Part shown: in pieces, positions 1-12,679 of the stretch
Numbering within the stretch: the first letter of the stretch is position 1
How the letters are laid out: each line of letters begins with the position of its first letter
Assembly (NCBI RefSeq): GCF_028372415.1
Contig: NC_092874.1
Coordinates: 338,684,151-338,748,150 of the forward strand
Source: Notamacropus eugenii
Lineage: Eukaryota > Chordata > Mammalia > Diprotodontia > Macropodidae
Length of the DNA: 64,000 nucleotides
Direction of reading: 5' to 3'
The notes under the pieces: generated by a model
What the model saw: only the letters and a program-made list of their open reading frames with translations
What the model was told of the DNA's origin: nothing
The model's database searches: none
Translations under genes and position numbers: made by a program

Positions 1-1800
1 CCACTCAGCCAGACTACTGATGTTTTTTTCTTGTCGTAGGTTGAGTTCCTTTCTCATGAATAAATTTCATCTCTATCCTTTCCAATAGATGCAGATTTTC
101 AACTCTTATTAGAATGCACACACATATCAGTCAAAGAGAATTTATGATTTCTATTCATAATTCTGAAGTAGAATGAAAGCAGTGGAGACACATCTTTCCT
201 TTGTAATAACATGTTTTCTACCAACAGTATTTAGTATATGAAAATTTCTAGTTGTGGAAGATCAATTGACTATAAAGGGCAAAAGTCTTGAGCTCTTGCA
301 AAGGGAACATTTTTCATAGTAATAATCAGTTTTGAAGTGGCTAGATCTCACTGATACAGGGAAATATTATGATAGCTAGTTAGAGAAAAGAATTAGTAAG
401 GAAATTCTAAGGCATTAACCATCAGTTTCACTACAATAGGAAGAATGTCAATGAGTGTATCCTGCTGAGAAATGGGAGTAAATGATTCTAAAGAAGGTTG
501 AGGAATCTAGGGCAAAAAAGAGAGCAGCATTATGAAGATGTTGACTGCTGCATGGACTAGAGTAAGTCTTAAATATATATTAAAAAGTAAAAGAAACCAA
601 ATTAAAATTCTAACACATAAGAATAAATAACACAATAAATGCAGATTTCTATTTTAGAACATATAAAGTATTTGAATGTTATATCTTCCTCCACATTCAT
701 GGTAATACATATTTTAAAATGAACTTCACGTTGTTACAAACATTTTGCCTTCCTTTCATAATTATTTACCCCATACTGGTTGGTCTCAGTATGAAATCAA
801 ATATCATTTCATTACGTTTTGGTAGACCTTTATAAAATGATTATGCTATGAACTAATCAACAAAAAGGTAACACTGACATTTAAAGTAGGCAGCTACCTT
901 CTGGTCTTATCTGCTATAAAATTCATAGTAAGAAACAGAAATAAAGCATTCTGAACATCCTTACTGAACTTTGTTTTGAAATATGTCACGGTTGGATGAG
1001 ATATCAGTTATTCAGTTCTCAGAAGTTTTGAAAAATTCACAGGCAGTTCTCAATACACTGAGTCATCTTTTTGTAGCTCCATAGAAATAATATCCTAAAG
1101 TAGTTTGTTTTTTCACACTATATCAATTAGTCACTCACTTATTAATAGCCTATCAAGTATTAGATATTCTGCTAAGCTCTGGGGATATGAACACAGAAAT
1201 GAAATACTACTAATATTCAAGTTGAATATATTTAAACAAGAGACAAAATACATGTATATATGTGTATACACATATGTATGTACATGTATGTTATTTCTTA
1301 TTACACTTTATATATAACATATACGTACACATATTTATGTATTCCTGTATATGGCATGTATATTTTAAAAGCTGACTTGGAGTGCCTGGGAGGGTAAAGA
1401 GCTAGGTACATTCTTCCCTTGAAAACAGTCTCTTAACTGTGGACTTGGGTACAAATAAAAGTTTTGATTCTGTGTTAGTGAAGATAGAAATAGTAAAATT
1501 GGCCAACAGATTGGATAAAAAGGAGGTGAGACAGTCAAGAAGCTAGGATATTGCTGAGAAAAACTTGAGATAATGGAAGTATAGTTGTGCTTTCTATAGA
1601 AATAGGAAAGTTTGGAAGAAGTCATGATTTAGGGATAAAGATAATAAGTGAGGTTGCATTTCGATTTTAAGTTATCTTTGCAACATCCAGTTTGGAATAT
1701 TTGATAGGTGATTAAGAATGAAAAATTTAGCTTGGACCATTGACTGTGGGTGGTTGTATAGACTGAGAACTTATTCATAGAAGTCAATGAGGTTACCAAG
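1..1800. other. AT-rich DNA, no recognised feature
   Basis: I see no coding region or recognisable repeat apart from a short impure TA/TG/CA-rich stretch near 1250-1360. The short open frames have no recognisable protein pattern. Confidence 0.5.
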
Positions 1801-1804
1801 AGAG

Positions 1805-1915
1805 TCCAACTCCTTTATTCTGCAGATTAAGAAACTGGGGCCCAAATAAATTATTTGGTTTAAGATAAGACAGGTAGTAAGGTACAAATGTTAGTCCCTA
1901 GTTTGGATTCCAAAT
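1805..1915 (-). repeat. MIR SINE fragment
   Basis: Read on the plus strand this resembles the reverse complement of the MIR core: a cag-att-aagaaactg segment (MIR antisense has cagatgaggaaactg), then a run resembling the antisense of the tRNA-like 5' half. It is diverged and partial. Confidence 0.45.
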
Positions 1916-1949
1916 CCAATGTTTGTTTGTTTTTTCTTTACACCATACT

Positions 1950-2065
1950 TTAATAAACATATGTCAATCAGTGCTAGGTACTGTGCTCAACAATGACAAT
2001 GCAAAGATAAAAATAAACAGCCCCTACCCTCAAGAAGTTTGCATTCTAATGGAAAGTATGGGGGT
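1950..2065 (-). repeat. L2 LINE 3'-tail fragment
   Basis: The order of motifs is that of the antisense L2 3' end: aataaac, then gctaggtactgtgct, then ccctaccctcaagaag and a 'cattctaatgg' block. It is a short diverged fragment. Confidence 0.5.
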
Positions 2066-2389
2066 GGATGATACATACACATAGATGTACCTGAGCTGCC
2101 TAACACCCTAAGAAAATACCACACTGAGTCTAAACCATTACTGATGTTAACAATCAACTTGATTAATAAACTTACCCCTTCCAAATATAGCTTCCCCATT
2201 CTAATCATCCTGAACTCCTGGTTATCATTCAGTCTCCATTCTCCACCCTGCGTTGTCCATTCACTTATTCTTATCCTCTTCACTCTAATCCCTCTCTCTC
2301 AGTGTCAAAATCTAAGGCTACCCACTTTGTCCACTCTGGTCTCTGAAATGCTTGCTTCATAGGTAAAAGAAGTTGTTTTCATTTTAATT

Positions 2390-3225
2390 TTTAACTTTTA
2401 TTTTCCATTCATCTGCTGACTCTTACTAAGACATGACTCCCTACTGGTTTGCACAGTCATCCTGATTATGTTTTCCAACACTATTTGTACTTCATTCATA
2501 CCATCCCCGCAAAACACTCATCAGGATGTGGGAGTTGGCATACTTTTTGCTCCCCACTGTCGTTTCAAGAATTTCCCTCTATGAGTCAGTAATCTTTTTT
2601 ACTTTGAAGTTCACTAATTATTTTTTTACCCCATGCCCAATCAAAATTCAGATAGGCCATAAGACCTGTTACATCTCTACTAAATAAATTTTGGAGTTTC
2701 CCCACCACCTCCAGGATCACATATAAAATCTTCTGGCATTCAAGGCTCTTTGTAAATTTATCCTCATTTGCTTTTGCATTTTTATACCTTCCATTCCCTC
2801 ACCCACACAGATACATGCGGATGCAGTAATGTTAGTCTTCTTACTATTCCTTGAATAAGACACTCTACATCCCAACTCTAAATTGACTGTTCTTCCTGCC
2901 GGCAATACTCTGTCTACATCCCTACCTCCTAGTTTTCCTGAAGTCCGTCAAGTCCCAGCTTAATCTCTATCTTTCTAAGGTGGTGTTTACATATCTACAA
3001 ACTTTCCCAATATCCTTTAATTCTAATGTATCCTTTCTGTTAATTATTTTCAATTTGGGCTGTATATAGCTTATTTGTCCATAATTATTTACATATTATC
3101 CTCCCCATTAGGTCGTTGTGAGCAGAGACTATCTTTTGCCCTTCTTTCTATCCCTAGCATTAAACACAATATCTTAACAAAGTAGGCACTGGATAAATAA
3201 TTGTCTATTGACAGATTCTTTCTTT
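2390..3225 (+). repeat. L2-type LINE 3' fragment
   Basis: The segment follows the order of an L2-type 3' end in sense orientation. It has a coding-derived part with 'cattcaaggctcttt', 'ccttgaataagacactc' and 'caagtcccagctt'. It then has 'gttaattattttcaatttgg', a 'gagcagagactatcttttgcc' block and a terminal 'aggcactggataaataatt' tail. It is 5' truncated and many substitutions make it non-coding. It is likely an ancient mammalian insertion. Confidence 0.65.
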
Positions 3226-5099
3226 GTAATATTTTTCATTTTCTCATCAAAATGAACATGGGCTATTTATCTGGCTCTTCTCAGCCTCAGACCTTACATG
3301 TTTCCTTAATGTCCTATATTAACTTATTTCAGTTGGCTTAATTGACTTCTGACCACTCCCCAGCAAATGTACACCCAATCCAGCTTTCCACCTAAACCCA
3401 TCCCCCTATGGAGAGAGATTTCAATCACCATCCCCTGACGAGAAAACCATCCTGCCCACCTCAGTCCCAAATCTGACACTGTATTATTGAGCCCAAAGCA
3501 TTTTCTGTTCTTGATTTACATACAACTGGTCAAAAATTTGAAATCAGTGGGAGTTAGGGTTAGGTGAAGGATCAGATGCAGATGGATGAAATGTGAGGAT
3601 TTATTCATATGTGTACAATGGTGTGATTATTACAGACATGATGTATGTCTTAGGAAACATTTTAAAAAGAAAATATATATGATTTATCAGTTTTCTTCCT
3701 TTTTAAATTTTGTTCCAGACTCTCACCCATTTAATATTTTGTTTAATTCAGAACAATTGAATTTCAATCCTGAGAACTGCCCAACGTTTTTATGTATCCC
3801 AATTTATAATGGACCTATAGGGTATTCGATTTCTTTTTTTTCCCTTCATAATGAGTCGTAGAATATTCTTATAAGCTACTCTGATGGAGTGGAAGAGTAT
3901 TACATACATATATTACTTAAAAGTCATATAATCCCTAAACTAGTTATATTTAATTTGGAAGTTTTAGTTAGCTTATTCATTTCTTTATCACCTTTTTCTT
4001 GTATTTATCTTTAAATCTGAGTGCCTCTAATATTTGGAAAATTTGAACGAAAAATTGAAACCATTTTTTAGAGCTTCGAGTCTGGAAATTTCTCTATTTT
4101 ATACCTCAAATTAATGATTCTTCCCTCCCCTTTGTGCTTAGATTAAATGTTATTAGCCGTTAGATGAATATAAAACATGGAATTTTATCACATCTTAATA
4201 ATAAATGCTTACTGTATTAAATTTTTATTGACCATCAAAAGTTCACTGGTTCATAGGACTCCCAGGATCAGATTGCTATTTGTTTTGCTTTCATTAATTC
4301 AACAAATATTTATTAAACACTTATTATGTATGAGACCTTATGTAGAGGGTTTAAAATTATTGAATATTCTTCTTTTCCAGCTCCTATTAGATTAGAGCAA
4401 AGAAATACCTTATTAATACCAGCAACACATCATTTAACCAAAGAGAATAGAATTCCAATAATAATTTAAGAATAAGAAATAGTATGGATAACTAATTAGA
4501 CAGATCATTGAAAATGAACTATCATTAAATAAAAGTGCCAGAAATGAATTCCAATTGTTCACATTAATTTTCAAACCCAGGTATACACACGCATACACAT
4601 CTATGCTCATCTATGTATTATATATGTACATATACATAATTTAATTTTCTATTTGTAGACATTTAATGCTATTCCTACAAATGACTCTAACAGAAAAAGA
4701 CCCTCTGATCCTGAGTAACCATTTCCCCAGAGTTATAGAATCTCATGAATATTCTTCAATGTGAAATTGAAATAAATATCAGTAATTGTTTTGTCATGCA
4801 ATTTACAAGGTCAGCAATTAATTCTCTTTTGGTAGGGGGAATTTAAAAAATGACTAAAATTTTAATCATAGGGTTTAGGACAATTTGAAATAATATAATG
4901 ATTTTAAGATACCACATTTGCCTAGGGATCAGTAATTTCAATTTTAGACATCAAGCTTGTTGCAATAGTAAGAAAAACAATTATTTTTTTGGAAAATCTT
5001 TTGGGGCCTGAGAATAAAAACTTCAGTGTCAGATACATACTTCATGATTTATAGGACTTTGATGATTTAGTTGTTCGCAGTGGAAACCTATAATTCAAT
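3226..5099. other. Unannotated intergenic stretch
   Basis: No gene is seen. A short 'caacaaatatttattaaacacttattatg'-like block near 4295-4330 looks like an L2/MIR tail, and 4578-4640 is a CATA-rich low-complexity patch. Nothing else is recognised. Confidence 0.45.
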
Positions 5100-6637
5100 T
5101 GCACCTTTCAGAAGAGATATTCCAGATCCCATAATCTCATTAACCAGGAGAATTTTGGTGGGGATCATAGAGTAAGAGTGAAGAAGTTACTTCTTGACAG
5201 GAGTTTTTTTTTTTTTTTTATGCAATTTCAGCTGCAACAACAGCAAGTTGCCCTGATTCTGAATCTTCAACCTCTACCCTTAACTAGTGTTTTCAGAACT
5301 GAGTTCTGAACCTTGGGAATAACAGGAAACTTGCAAGCAATAATAATATATCAGCAAAAGCTTGTTCTCTGAGATGGTCCTTTCCTTGACATTGGCCTTA
5401 AGTTTAATGAGAATTTCAATTATGGCTACTTCTACTGTGCCAGCACTAGGTACTGCATAACCACCTTTGATAGTGTTCTTGACAACTCACAGACCATCTC
5501 TTACTGAGTCCTTGATCTGTGGATGTATGTTCTTATTTGGTCCTTTGATCAATAATGTGACAGATCGAGGGTTTCCACCTTTCTCAGTAAAGATGAATTT
5601 CCTTTCTCCTAGGTTGTACTCATAGATAAGCCCTCCATGCCGCAATCAGAATCTAGGTCACCAACAGAATTCATAGCCATAGCCATTCATAGCCATCCCA
5701 CCACATTCAAGAGTCAAAGTCTCCCTAGTCTTATTTTTTTCTCTGTGGAGGAATAAAATACCTTCTTTTGCAAGAGTATGTTTTAAAAGACACCAACTAC
5801 CTTTTAATTAATAAGAACAATTCCCTTTTATGAATCACCACATTTTTTAAGCTCTATTTTGTTTATTCTATCTTCAATAAATCTTTCTGCTTTTACTACT
5901 TTCTATTTGTCCTCTGCGTGTTTGTAAGATAAAAACAAAAACAAGAATGAAAGCCAAAAGAAACAAAAAAATGAATTCACTTTTGATTTTTCATATTTTA
6001 ATGACGCATTATAAGTAGGAATGTAAATATCTTCTACTGTTTTCTTCACATTAGTATATCAAGCACCGTGATCCAAAATGAACCCTCTGATCAATGTTGT
6101 GTCAGTTTTCTATTTATGCTCCATCTCTGTGATTTCTATCATGAAAAGATCAACAGATTCACCTGGTTTTCTGGGCATAATTGAGTATCACACCACTTCT
6201 GTCTGCACATAAGCCAGGTCTATATCTGCCCTATCTTATTTTTTAATTCAGTCAATATTCCCAGTACCATCACCTTCACAAATTCAAACACTACTGTTAC
6301 TATGTGAGGGTGAACAACTTCAGAGACATAGATCTACCTGTTTCAGTAAGTGTTCAATGACAAGAACTTTTAAAGTAGTACCATTACCAGTAATGTCACG
6401 CTGGTCTACTTTTGCTATCAAGGAGACTGTAGGGTGTTTAATATACTTCTTGTCCAACAGCATGTTGCCATTTTTGGTGAGCTTGGTGTCTCCCACCTTG
6501 GAAACAAGTATCTTCATCGTGTCCTCAGGACCTAGGTTGGTCCTCAGCACTTCCTGTAGCTCACAGGCTGTGCTGATGCTCAAGACCAGTGAGCATGGCC
6601 ACTTTGACTTTGGGATTGATTCCTTGGTGAATGGCAT
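5100..6637 (-). pseudogene. CCT6A: CCT6 (TCP-1 zeta chaperonin) processed pseudogene
   Basis: The functional parent encodes the zeta subunit of the cytosolic TRiC/CCT chaperonin, an ATP-driven folding complex. On the minus strand a 105-residue open segment begins at 6637 and matches the CCT6 N-terminus, including LQ(D/E)VLRTNLGP, a KLTK(D/N)GN loop, HPT(A/V)SLIAKV and DITG(D/N)GTT. In the nucleotide-binding DITGDGTT motif the second Asp is replaced by Asn. Homology continues downstream in shifting frames: an 'EPIDLFMIEI'-like segment near 6150, 'LVLDHGARH' near 6070, '[14 protein letters not shown]' near 5570, 'AGAVEVA' near 5440 and the C-terminal 'ILLVDEIM' segment near 5140. No introns interrupt it, so it is a retrocopy. 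Stops, frameshifts and a 16-T run at 5204-5219 break it. CCT6A and CCT6B cannot be separated here. Confidence 0.85.
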
Positions 6638-7820
6638 GACTGGAGAAAAGAGGAGGAAGAGGCAGGCACTAAGAAAGAAGGAGTAGTGCTCAACTCATTC
6701 AAGGTCTCAAACCTAGCTGCACATGGAGTGGTGAGATGAAAGTAACTATTCCCAGTCAAGAGATTGAGTTCTAATTTTCTGAACAATCAGAAGAAGCAGA
6801 TAAGGGGTGGGGGAAAGACAACAAAAATTATCTGAAATTAAGGCTACAATTTATTTGACACAACGAAATCATTTATCTACCTTGTTTCTTCTGCTGAAGA
6901 TAGACATACGAAGGCTCCTTCTGATCTCACAGTAGTTAACTAGTGGTACTAATGGCATTTATGAGCCAAATTTAGTTATGAAATATTCATCTTCAGAATA
7001 TCAGCATCTTTGCTTCATCCTATCAAATTGGGTATTCTCAGACTGTTTGGCAGCTGCATGTCACCTAATCAACCTTCTCATATATCTAAGTTTATTGCCC
7101 TTTGATTTGGAACAAAGCACAAATTCTTGTCTTTTACTTTTCCCTCAATAAATTGGGTTTAAACTATGCTCAAAGATATATACATACACACATATACATA
7201 TATATGTATGCACACATATAAATATATGATTTGCATACAATATAATTTTGTTATAGTACATTAAAAAAAGATTGCTAAGGGTGTGGGGAAGGGATTCTTG
7301 TCATTCTGATTTATATGTTTATTCCTCAATATGCCATTTGATTAAGTCTCCTTTTCAATTTTTTATTATTTCATTCTTGAACGTGATCTAGGGGTATGTT
7401 TGCATACTTTCTCATTAATAAAATTTCAAACTCTCATTAATTACTTAATTAGTTTAAGTTTCTACTCCAGTTAATGAAATTTTTGTAATGTAATAAGTCA
7501 ACTTTCCTAATAGCTATTTTTCTATTTAAAAACATTATTTTTATTAAATATGCATTAAACTAATTTAATATATTATAGTTTAAAAATGAAATTTATAACA
7601 AGCAAATATATATGGCTATTTATAATATTTTTACTTTATAAAAGGTCAGAGTTGGAGTCCCCTCAAACAATTGTTATAACATCACTAGGCTTAATTTCAT
7701 TTTTGAAAACTTAGTCCTATACAGTTCAGTTTCTCTCAAGATACCAGATAAAACTTCTTCTTGAAATCTTCTCTGTACATCAAAGGTAAAAATAATTTCA
7801 GAAAAGACCATTCAATATTC
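6638..7820. other. Unannotated stretch with a CATA-rich patch
   Basis: No gene is seen. About 7170-7235 is a CA/TA dinucleotide-rich low-complexity patch; the rest is AT-rich and unassigned. Confidence 0.45.
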
Positions 7821-7899
7821 TTCCTTCCTTCCTTCCTTCCTTCCTTCCTTCCTTCCTTCCTTCCTTCCTTCCTTCCTTCCTTCCTTCCTTCCTTCCTTC

Positions 7900-7970
<71 letters not shown>
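7821..7970. repeat. (TTCC)n-(TTTC)n microsatellite
   Basis: About twenty TTCC units run from 7821 to 7900, then TTTC units from 7901 to 7970. The array is almost pure, with one clean switch of motif at 7901. Low-complexity open frames across it are artefacts. Confidence 0.98.
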
Positions 7971-7971
<1 letters not shown>

Positions 7972-9810
7972 TCTAGCTTCTCCTCAGTTATAACAAGAAA
8001 CAATCTCTTTGGCCCCTCACAAACTCTCACTTTTAGTAGCTTCTTTCTACAACTAATCTCATGGAATTAATAAATCAAAAGACAAAAGCATATACCCTCT
8101 CCTTTACTCCATGGGGAGATATACCTCATAGCAAGACATTTTTCAAAATTACTCTTCAAAATTTCCAGACAAAATTGCTTTGTCTGCAACATTCCATTTG
8201 GCCCTTAAAGATATGGTAAACATAGATTACACTAATATTACTAATGGAAAGTGTGTGTGTGTGTGGGGGGGGAGATTTTAGGAGATCCAGCCACTATTTT
8301 TTCCAGTCTAGAAAGATGAAAGCATATATTATTTCACAGAGATTCCAAATTTTAGGAAGACATATAAACTGTAGGTGTTCATATATGGTCCACAACTAAA
8401 GTGAGATCACTGGAAAACATGCCATAAAGAGATCATAGGAAGAAAGTCTACCTTTAGAAAGAGAATACTGTAAGAACAAGGAAGAGGGATTACTTTTATG
8501 CTACATCGAAAAAGAAACAGTGGCTGAAGTTAGAGCAAAACAGATAAAGACTTGGTATAAGTAAAAATAAAAAAAGAGATTTATCTAAATGTGGAATGGG
8601 CTACCTCCAGAGGTAGTGAGTTGAGGTTTTCAAACATCTGGAAAGCCACTTATTAGGTATTGTAAGTGGGTGATTTTAAGCCAGGGACAAATTGGAATAT
8701 TTGGCTTCCCAGACCCCTTGCATTTCTAAGTTTCTAAGTTATTTGACACTACATATACTGTTTACCTTTGATATATAAGTATGTTTGAACTGATATATGA
8801 CACAAAGATAGTAAATGGAGATTTTTCCCCTCTCTTCATTTGGTAAGATAAACACTTTCAGTATAACATGAGGTATTGCATATGTACTAACATTTCCTAC
8901 AAATGCTTAGCAATTCTTTTATATTACTTAATTCAAAATCTTTTACAATCTGCCAGTAATGTAGCATATTTTTAAGTAATCAATTGCAAATTCTCAGGGA
9001 AATTTCTGTTTAACTTATTAAAAAAAAGATATAGCTTTGCTGAAATTTTCCTTATGTAATATACCAGCCATATTTTGTTTATCATGCCATTTCAATTTGT
9101 AAGTTTACAAATGCACAGTGTTTCAAAGTTTACTGAAGAAGCAGTTTTTCTTATGATTATATTTAGATTATGCCTCTTACTCTTTGTAAATTACTGAACT
9201 TCTCAATTCCTCAGAAAACTCTCTAAAATTTAAGTTACAGACTAATTGCTGATCTTTACCAAAGACCTAGAACAAGTAAAGAAGAAAAAAAAACAGAATC
9301 AAAGAAATATAGTTATCAGAGACCCACTAGAAATAAATAAAGTACTTTCTTACCTTCAGATTGAGCTGAATAATTACTTGTCTCTCCCCTTTTTAAATGC
9401 CTTCAGAAAAGGAGATTGTATTACTTCCACTGGTCATTTCAGTAATAACCAATTGCAACTATCAAAATATTTTCCCTTATTCTTTCTTTTAATCTCTTCC
9501 TCTTTACTGGTTTATTCCCTTTAAGTGATAGAAATATGCAATCCTTAAAATGAGACAAAAAAAAAAAACCCTCCTTTTGGACCCATCTATCCCATTCAAT
9601 TATTGTCTCATCTCACTTTTTCCCTCCATTAATAGACTTGAGAAAAATTATCTACACAATCTCAATTACTGAGAATAATAAAACCCCTGAAATGATTGTA
9701 TATATTTGAATTCACATTATTAGAGGCTATAATCATATAAAATATGATAGTTAATTGGAGCTCAACTGAAATATACAGTGAAAATTCAAATAATGCAGCT
9801 GTTTTATGAA
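7971..9810. other. Unannotated AT-rich stretch
   Basis: No coding region is recognised. A short (GT)n followed by a G run lies at 8251-8271. Confidence 0.45.
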
Positions 9811-10289
9811 TGTACTTTTCATGGAATCAATGTATTTTTAATGGAATGGGAAGATCTTTCCCATTCATTAATAAGTCTATGTGACCTACTTAAGTCAATG
9901 GAAGCCTAAGTCACATGTAGCCTGTGGTGAGAGGAGCATGCTGAAGGGTCAGAATAGTAAGGGTGGGAACAGGAACAGGTGGAGTTGTAATAGAGCTGAG
10001 AGGAAGTTGGTCAGACTACTCAGAACTGAGGACAGAGAAAGCAGGCTGAGAGTGAGAGAAGGGCATTTTGCTTAAAGGAGCCTGTTTCTGTGAAGGCCTG
10101 ATAATGTGCATAGACTTCTTGGTTACCATGAGGGATTTCATTTTCTGGTGTTGGTATTTGGCTTCCTGGTGTTTGAATAAATGTTTTGGTTCTCTCTTCC
10201 ATCTGGAGAGTCTTATATTTTATGATTCAGAATTGTGCTGGCGTGTTCATAGCTGCTGTACTCGCTGTGAAGATCCCATTGGTTCTACA
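9811..10289 (+). repeat. 5' LTR of the ERV-like element
   Basis: It begins TGTAC and can be ended at TACA, a short inverted terminal motif typical of LTRs. An AATAAA polyadenylation signal lies at 10176-10181 within 'gtttgaataaatgttttgg', and the same context recurs in the 3' copy. The right boundary is uncertain: an end at '...gatccca' near 10278 is also possible. Confidence 0.65.
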
Positions 10290-10743
10290 TTGCATGTAGA
10301 CAACAAGGATGGGATTGTGGAATATCCGACTTCTATTTGGAGGCAGAAAGGCTTTAGAGAGAGAAATGGATATCCCAGGATGGCAAGATTTACCTTATTC
10401 CTCCTTAGCAAGAGAATGGGCTAAAAGTACAGGGCTCTGTGAAAACTGGGAACCGAGGCTACAAAAGGGAGAACCTAGAGATTTGGAAAGATGTTTGCAA
10501 GGAGTACCAATAGAACCAGGAAAAGAACTGACAGGGATGTGTAAGAGAGGATGGGCTTTTGACAAACTATACCTTTATACGTAAGAGCAGAGACAGGATA
10601 CTGGAGAAAAAAATTCAAATGCAAAAAAAAAAAAAATATCTAGTTTGCATGGGAATTCTCAGAGTTTGGGCTCTCCTTTAAAAGAGTAAGCAGACTTTGT
10701 ACAGACCCAGCCTAGTTGCCATGACAACCACTGCCAAGAGACT

Positions 10744-11280
10744 GTGTGGGAAGAAAATGTAACAAAGTCAGAGGAGGAAAATGAAACAGTGTTAGAGGGG
10801 GAGGCTTCTCAGACAGAAGCACATCTAATACTCGAATCAGGGGGGCAAACAGCGTTTGGGATGGTAATTGAGGATTTTACTCAACAAGAGGTCACAGATA
10901 TTTTGAGTCTATTTGCCCAAAGGACAGGAGAATCATTGGTACCTTGAATTATGAGAATCAGTGAAAAAGATACATTTCCTCCTGAAAGAAGAGCAAATAG
11001 CCGAAGAGCAAATAGCCAGCGGATTCAAAGTTAGAATAGATTGACAAGAAAATAATTGTTAACTGCTCTATTGAGAGCAGGGGCAGATTTTAAAAGAATA
11101 GATGACATTATATAAAATGTACCGAGAAAAGGGGCTTGATATTAGACTGAGCAGGGAAATAAGAAGTGCCCCACAGATCCTTCTGAAATACTGTATCAAG
11201 ATTTATTACACCTGCAGGGAGAATAGGAAATTGTCCAGACCCCAGCTCAGATTAAAGGAAGTATACCTCTAGCCAGAATG
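10744..11280 (+). pseudogene. Retrovirus-like gag remnant
   Basis: A 67-residue open segment (10744-10947) has an acidic start followed by 'FTQQEV.DIL..F.QR.GESLV', which resembles the C-terminal half of a retroviral capsid. It ends at a TGA placed where the family pattern suggests a tryptophan. Further Gag-like peptide pieces can be read downstream to about 11280 across stops and frame changes. A separate open frame at 10309-10584 lies between the 5' LTR and this segment and could be matrix-like, but I do not recognise it. The assignment is by pattern memory only. Confidence 0.5.
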
Positions 11281-11797
11281 GTGACCCCCAAACTGCAAAT
11301 TAGAACACAGTAAACAAAAGTGAATGGTTAGCCCTACATCTACCCTCCTCCTGGTCGTTGTCTCCTTGTTTCTTTGTCTTTTTGTCTGTTCACCTTATTT
11401 GTCAGATTTGTTTCTGCAGGCTTAAAATCCTCTACGTGCAGATGCCTGATCTCATAAATTGATTGTTACCCCCTGTCCACAACTGATGTGTTTCCCCTGA
11501 ACGAATTGACCCCTAGAATGGGACCTTTTGGGTCAGGGACAACTCTACATCCAATTTCAGCAGGAAGTAGCTATGAAAGAAGAAACTTTTGCCCCTTACC
11601 CCAAGGGATTTTGGACCCCATTCATTCAAGGGGGGCATGCTGGGGTGCTCGTGCTGAATGAAGCCCCAGCCTAAGAAATTGCTTTATGTGCTTATTTTGT
11701 GTGATCCCTGTTATATTGTTGTAAAGCTCTGTTGACACCAGTTTCCCCATTGACCTATGTAATATATAAAATATCTTAGGGCTGAATATATTGGTAA

Positions 11798-12298
11798 TGT
11801 ACATTTAATGGAATTAATGTGTTTTTAATGGAATAGGAAGATCTTTCCCATCCATTAAGAGGCTAATGTGACCTGCTTAAATCACATGGAAGCCTAAATC
11901 ACATGAGTTTGAGTCACATGAAACCTGTGGTAGGAGGAGCTTGGTGAATGAATAGAACAGGAAGGGGTGGAGCTGAGAAGAAGTTGGTCAGACTAGTCAG
12001 AGCTGGGAAGGACAGAGAAGGCAGGAAGCTGGCTGTGAGTGAGAAAAGGGCATTTTGCTAAGGGAAACCTGTTTGTGAGAAGGCCTGATAATGTGTATAT
12101 ACTTCTTGGTTACTATGATGAATTTCTTCCTTGCTATGATGGATTTGGTTTTCTGGTGTTGGGGTTGGCTTTCTAGTGTTTGAATAAATGTTTTGGTTCT
12201 ATTTTCCATGTGGAGAGTCTGTTATATTTTGTGATTCAGAACTGTGCGGGCATATTGACAGCCACTGTAGGGGCTGTGAATATTACTTTGGCACTGTA
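11798..12298 (+). repeat. 3' LTR of the ERV-like element
   Basis: It is the homologue of 9811-10289, starting TGTACA and carrying AATAAA at 12183-12188. A polypurine-like run followed by TG lies upstream at 11628-11639, and a TATA-like 'atatataaaat' lies near 11761. The full LTR could therefore start near 11638, with the 5' copy truncated at its left end. The sequence upstream of 9811 does not visibly match 11638-11797. Confidence 0.6.
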
Positions 12299-12679
12299 GG
12301 CACTTCCCAGGATTCATTATTTGCATTAATCATGACCTAGCTTGTACATCGAGCTTTTTCATTCTTCACTACTTACTCTCTGTTCAACTCTTTGCAACCA
12401 GGCTTCTCCCACAAGATTCCATTTAATAATTCACAAAACACTTATTAAGTGCCAATTACATGTAAAATTTCCCACTACTTGTTCCTCTCTCTTCTTGAAC
12501 TTAGCATTTTTTGTAATGGTTGATTCCAACATCCAAGACATTGAACTATCTTGGTTCAGTCCCTACAATTCAAGGAACTGCTTTTGTTTTTGTCTTCCTG
12601 GTACCTTGACTGTGTATATTCCACCAGTTCTGTACTTCTATTCTTCTCCTTACATGGGTATTTTTTTTTCTCTGAAACC

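Larger units (their letters stand above)
9811..12298 (+). mobile_element. Endogenous retrovirus / LTR element, deletion derivative
   Basis: Two similar direct repeats of about 480-500 bp (9811-10289 and 11798-12298) flank roughly 1.5 kb of non-repeated sequence. That is the layout of an LTR element with most of its interior lost. The interior holds a Gag-like remnant and a G-rich polypurine-like run (AAGGGGGG, 11628-11635), but no reverse transcriptase, protease, integrase or Env that I can recognise. The two repeats differ by many substitutions and small indels, so the insertion is old. I found no convincing target-site duplication and no confident primer-binding site. It is classed only as retrovirus-like. 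Confidence 0.7.

Noticed and set aside
7761..7976. Open frame giving an extended Phe/Leu/Pro/Ser repeat protein
   Set aside because: It is translation of the CTTC/CTTT microsatellite; the opposite strand gives a Lys/Glu/Arg/Gly repeat for the same reason.
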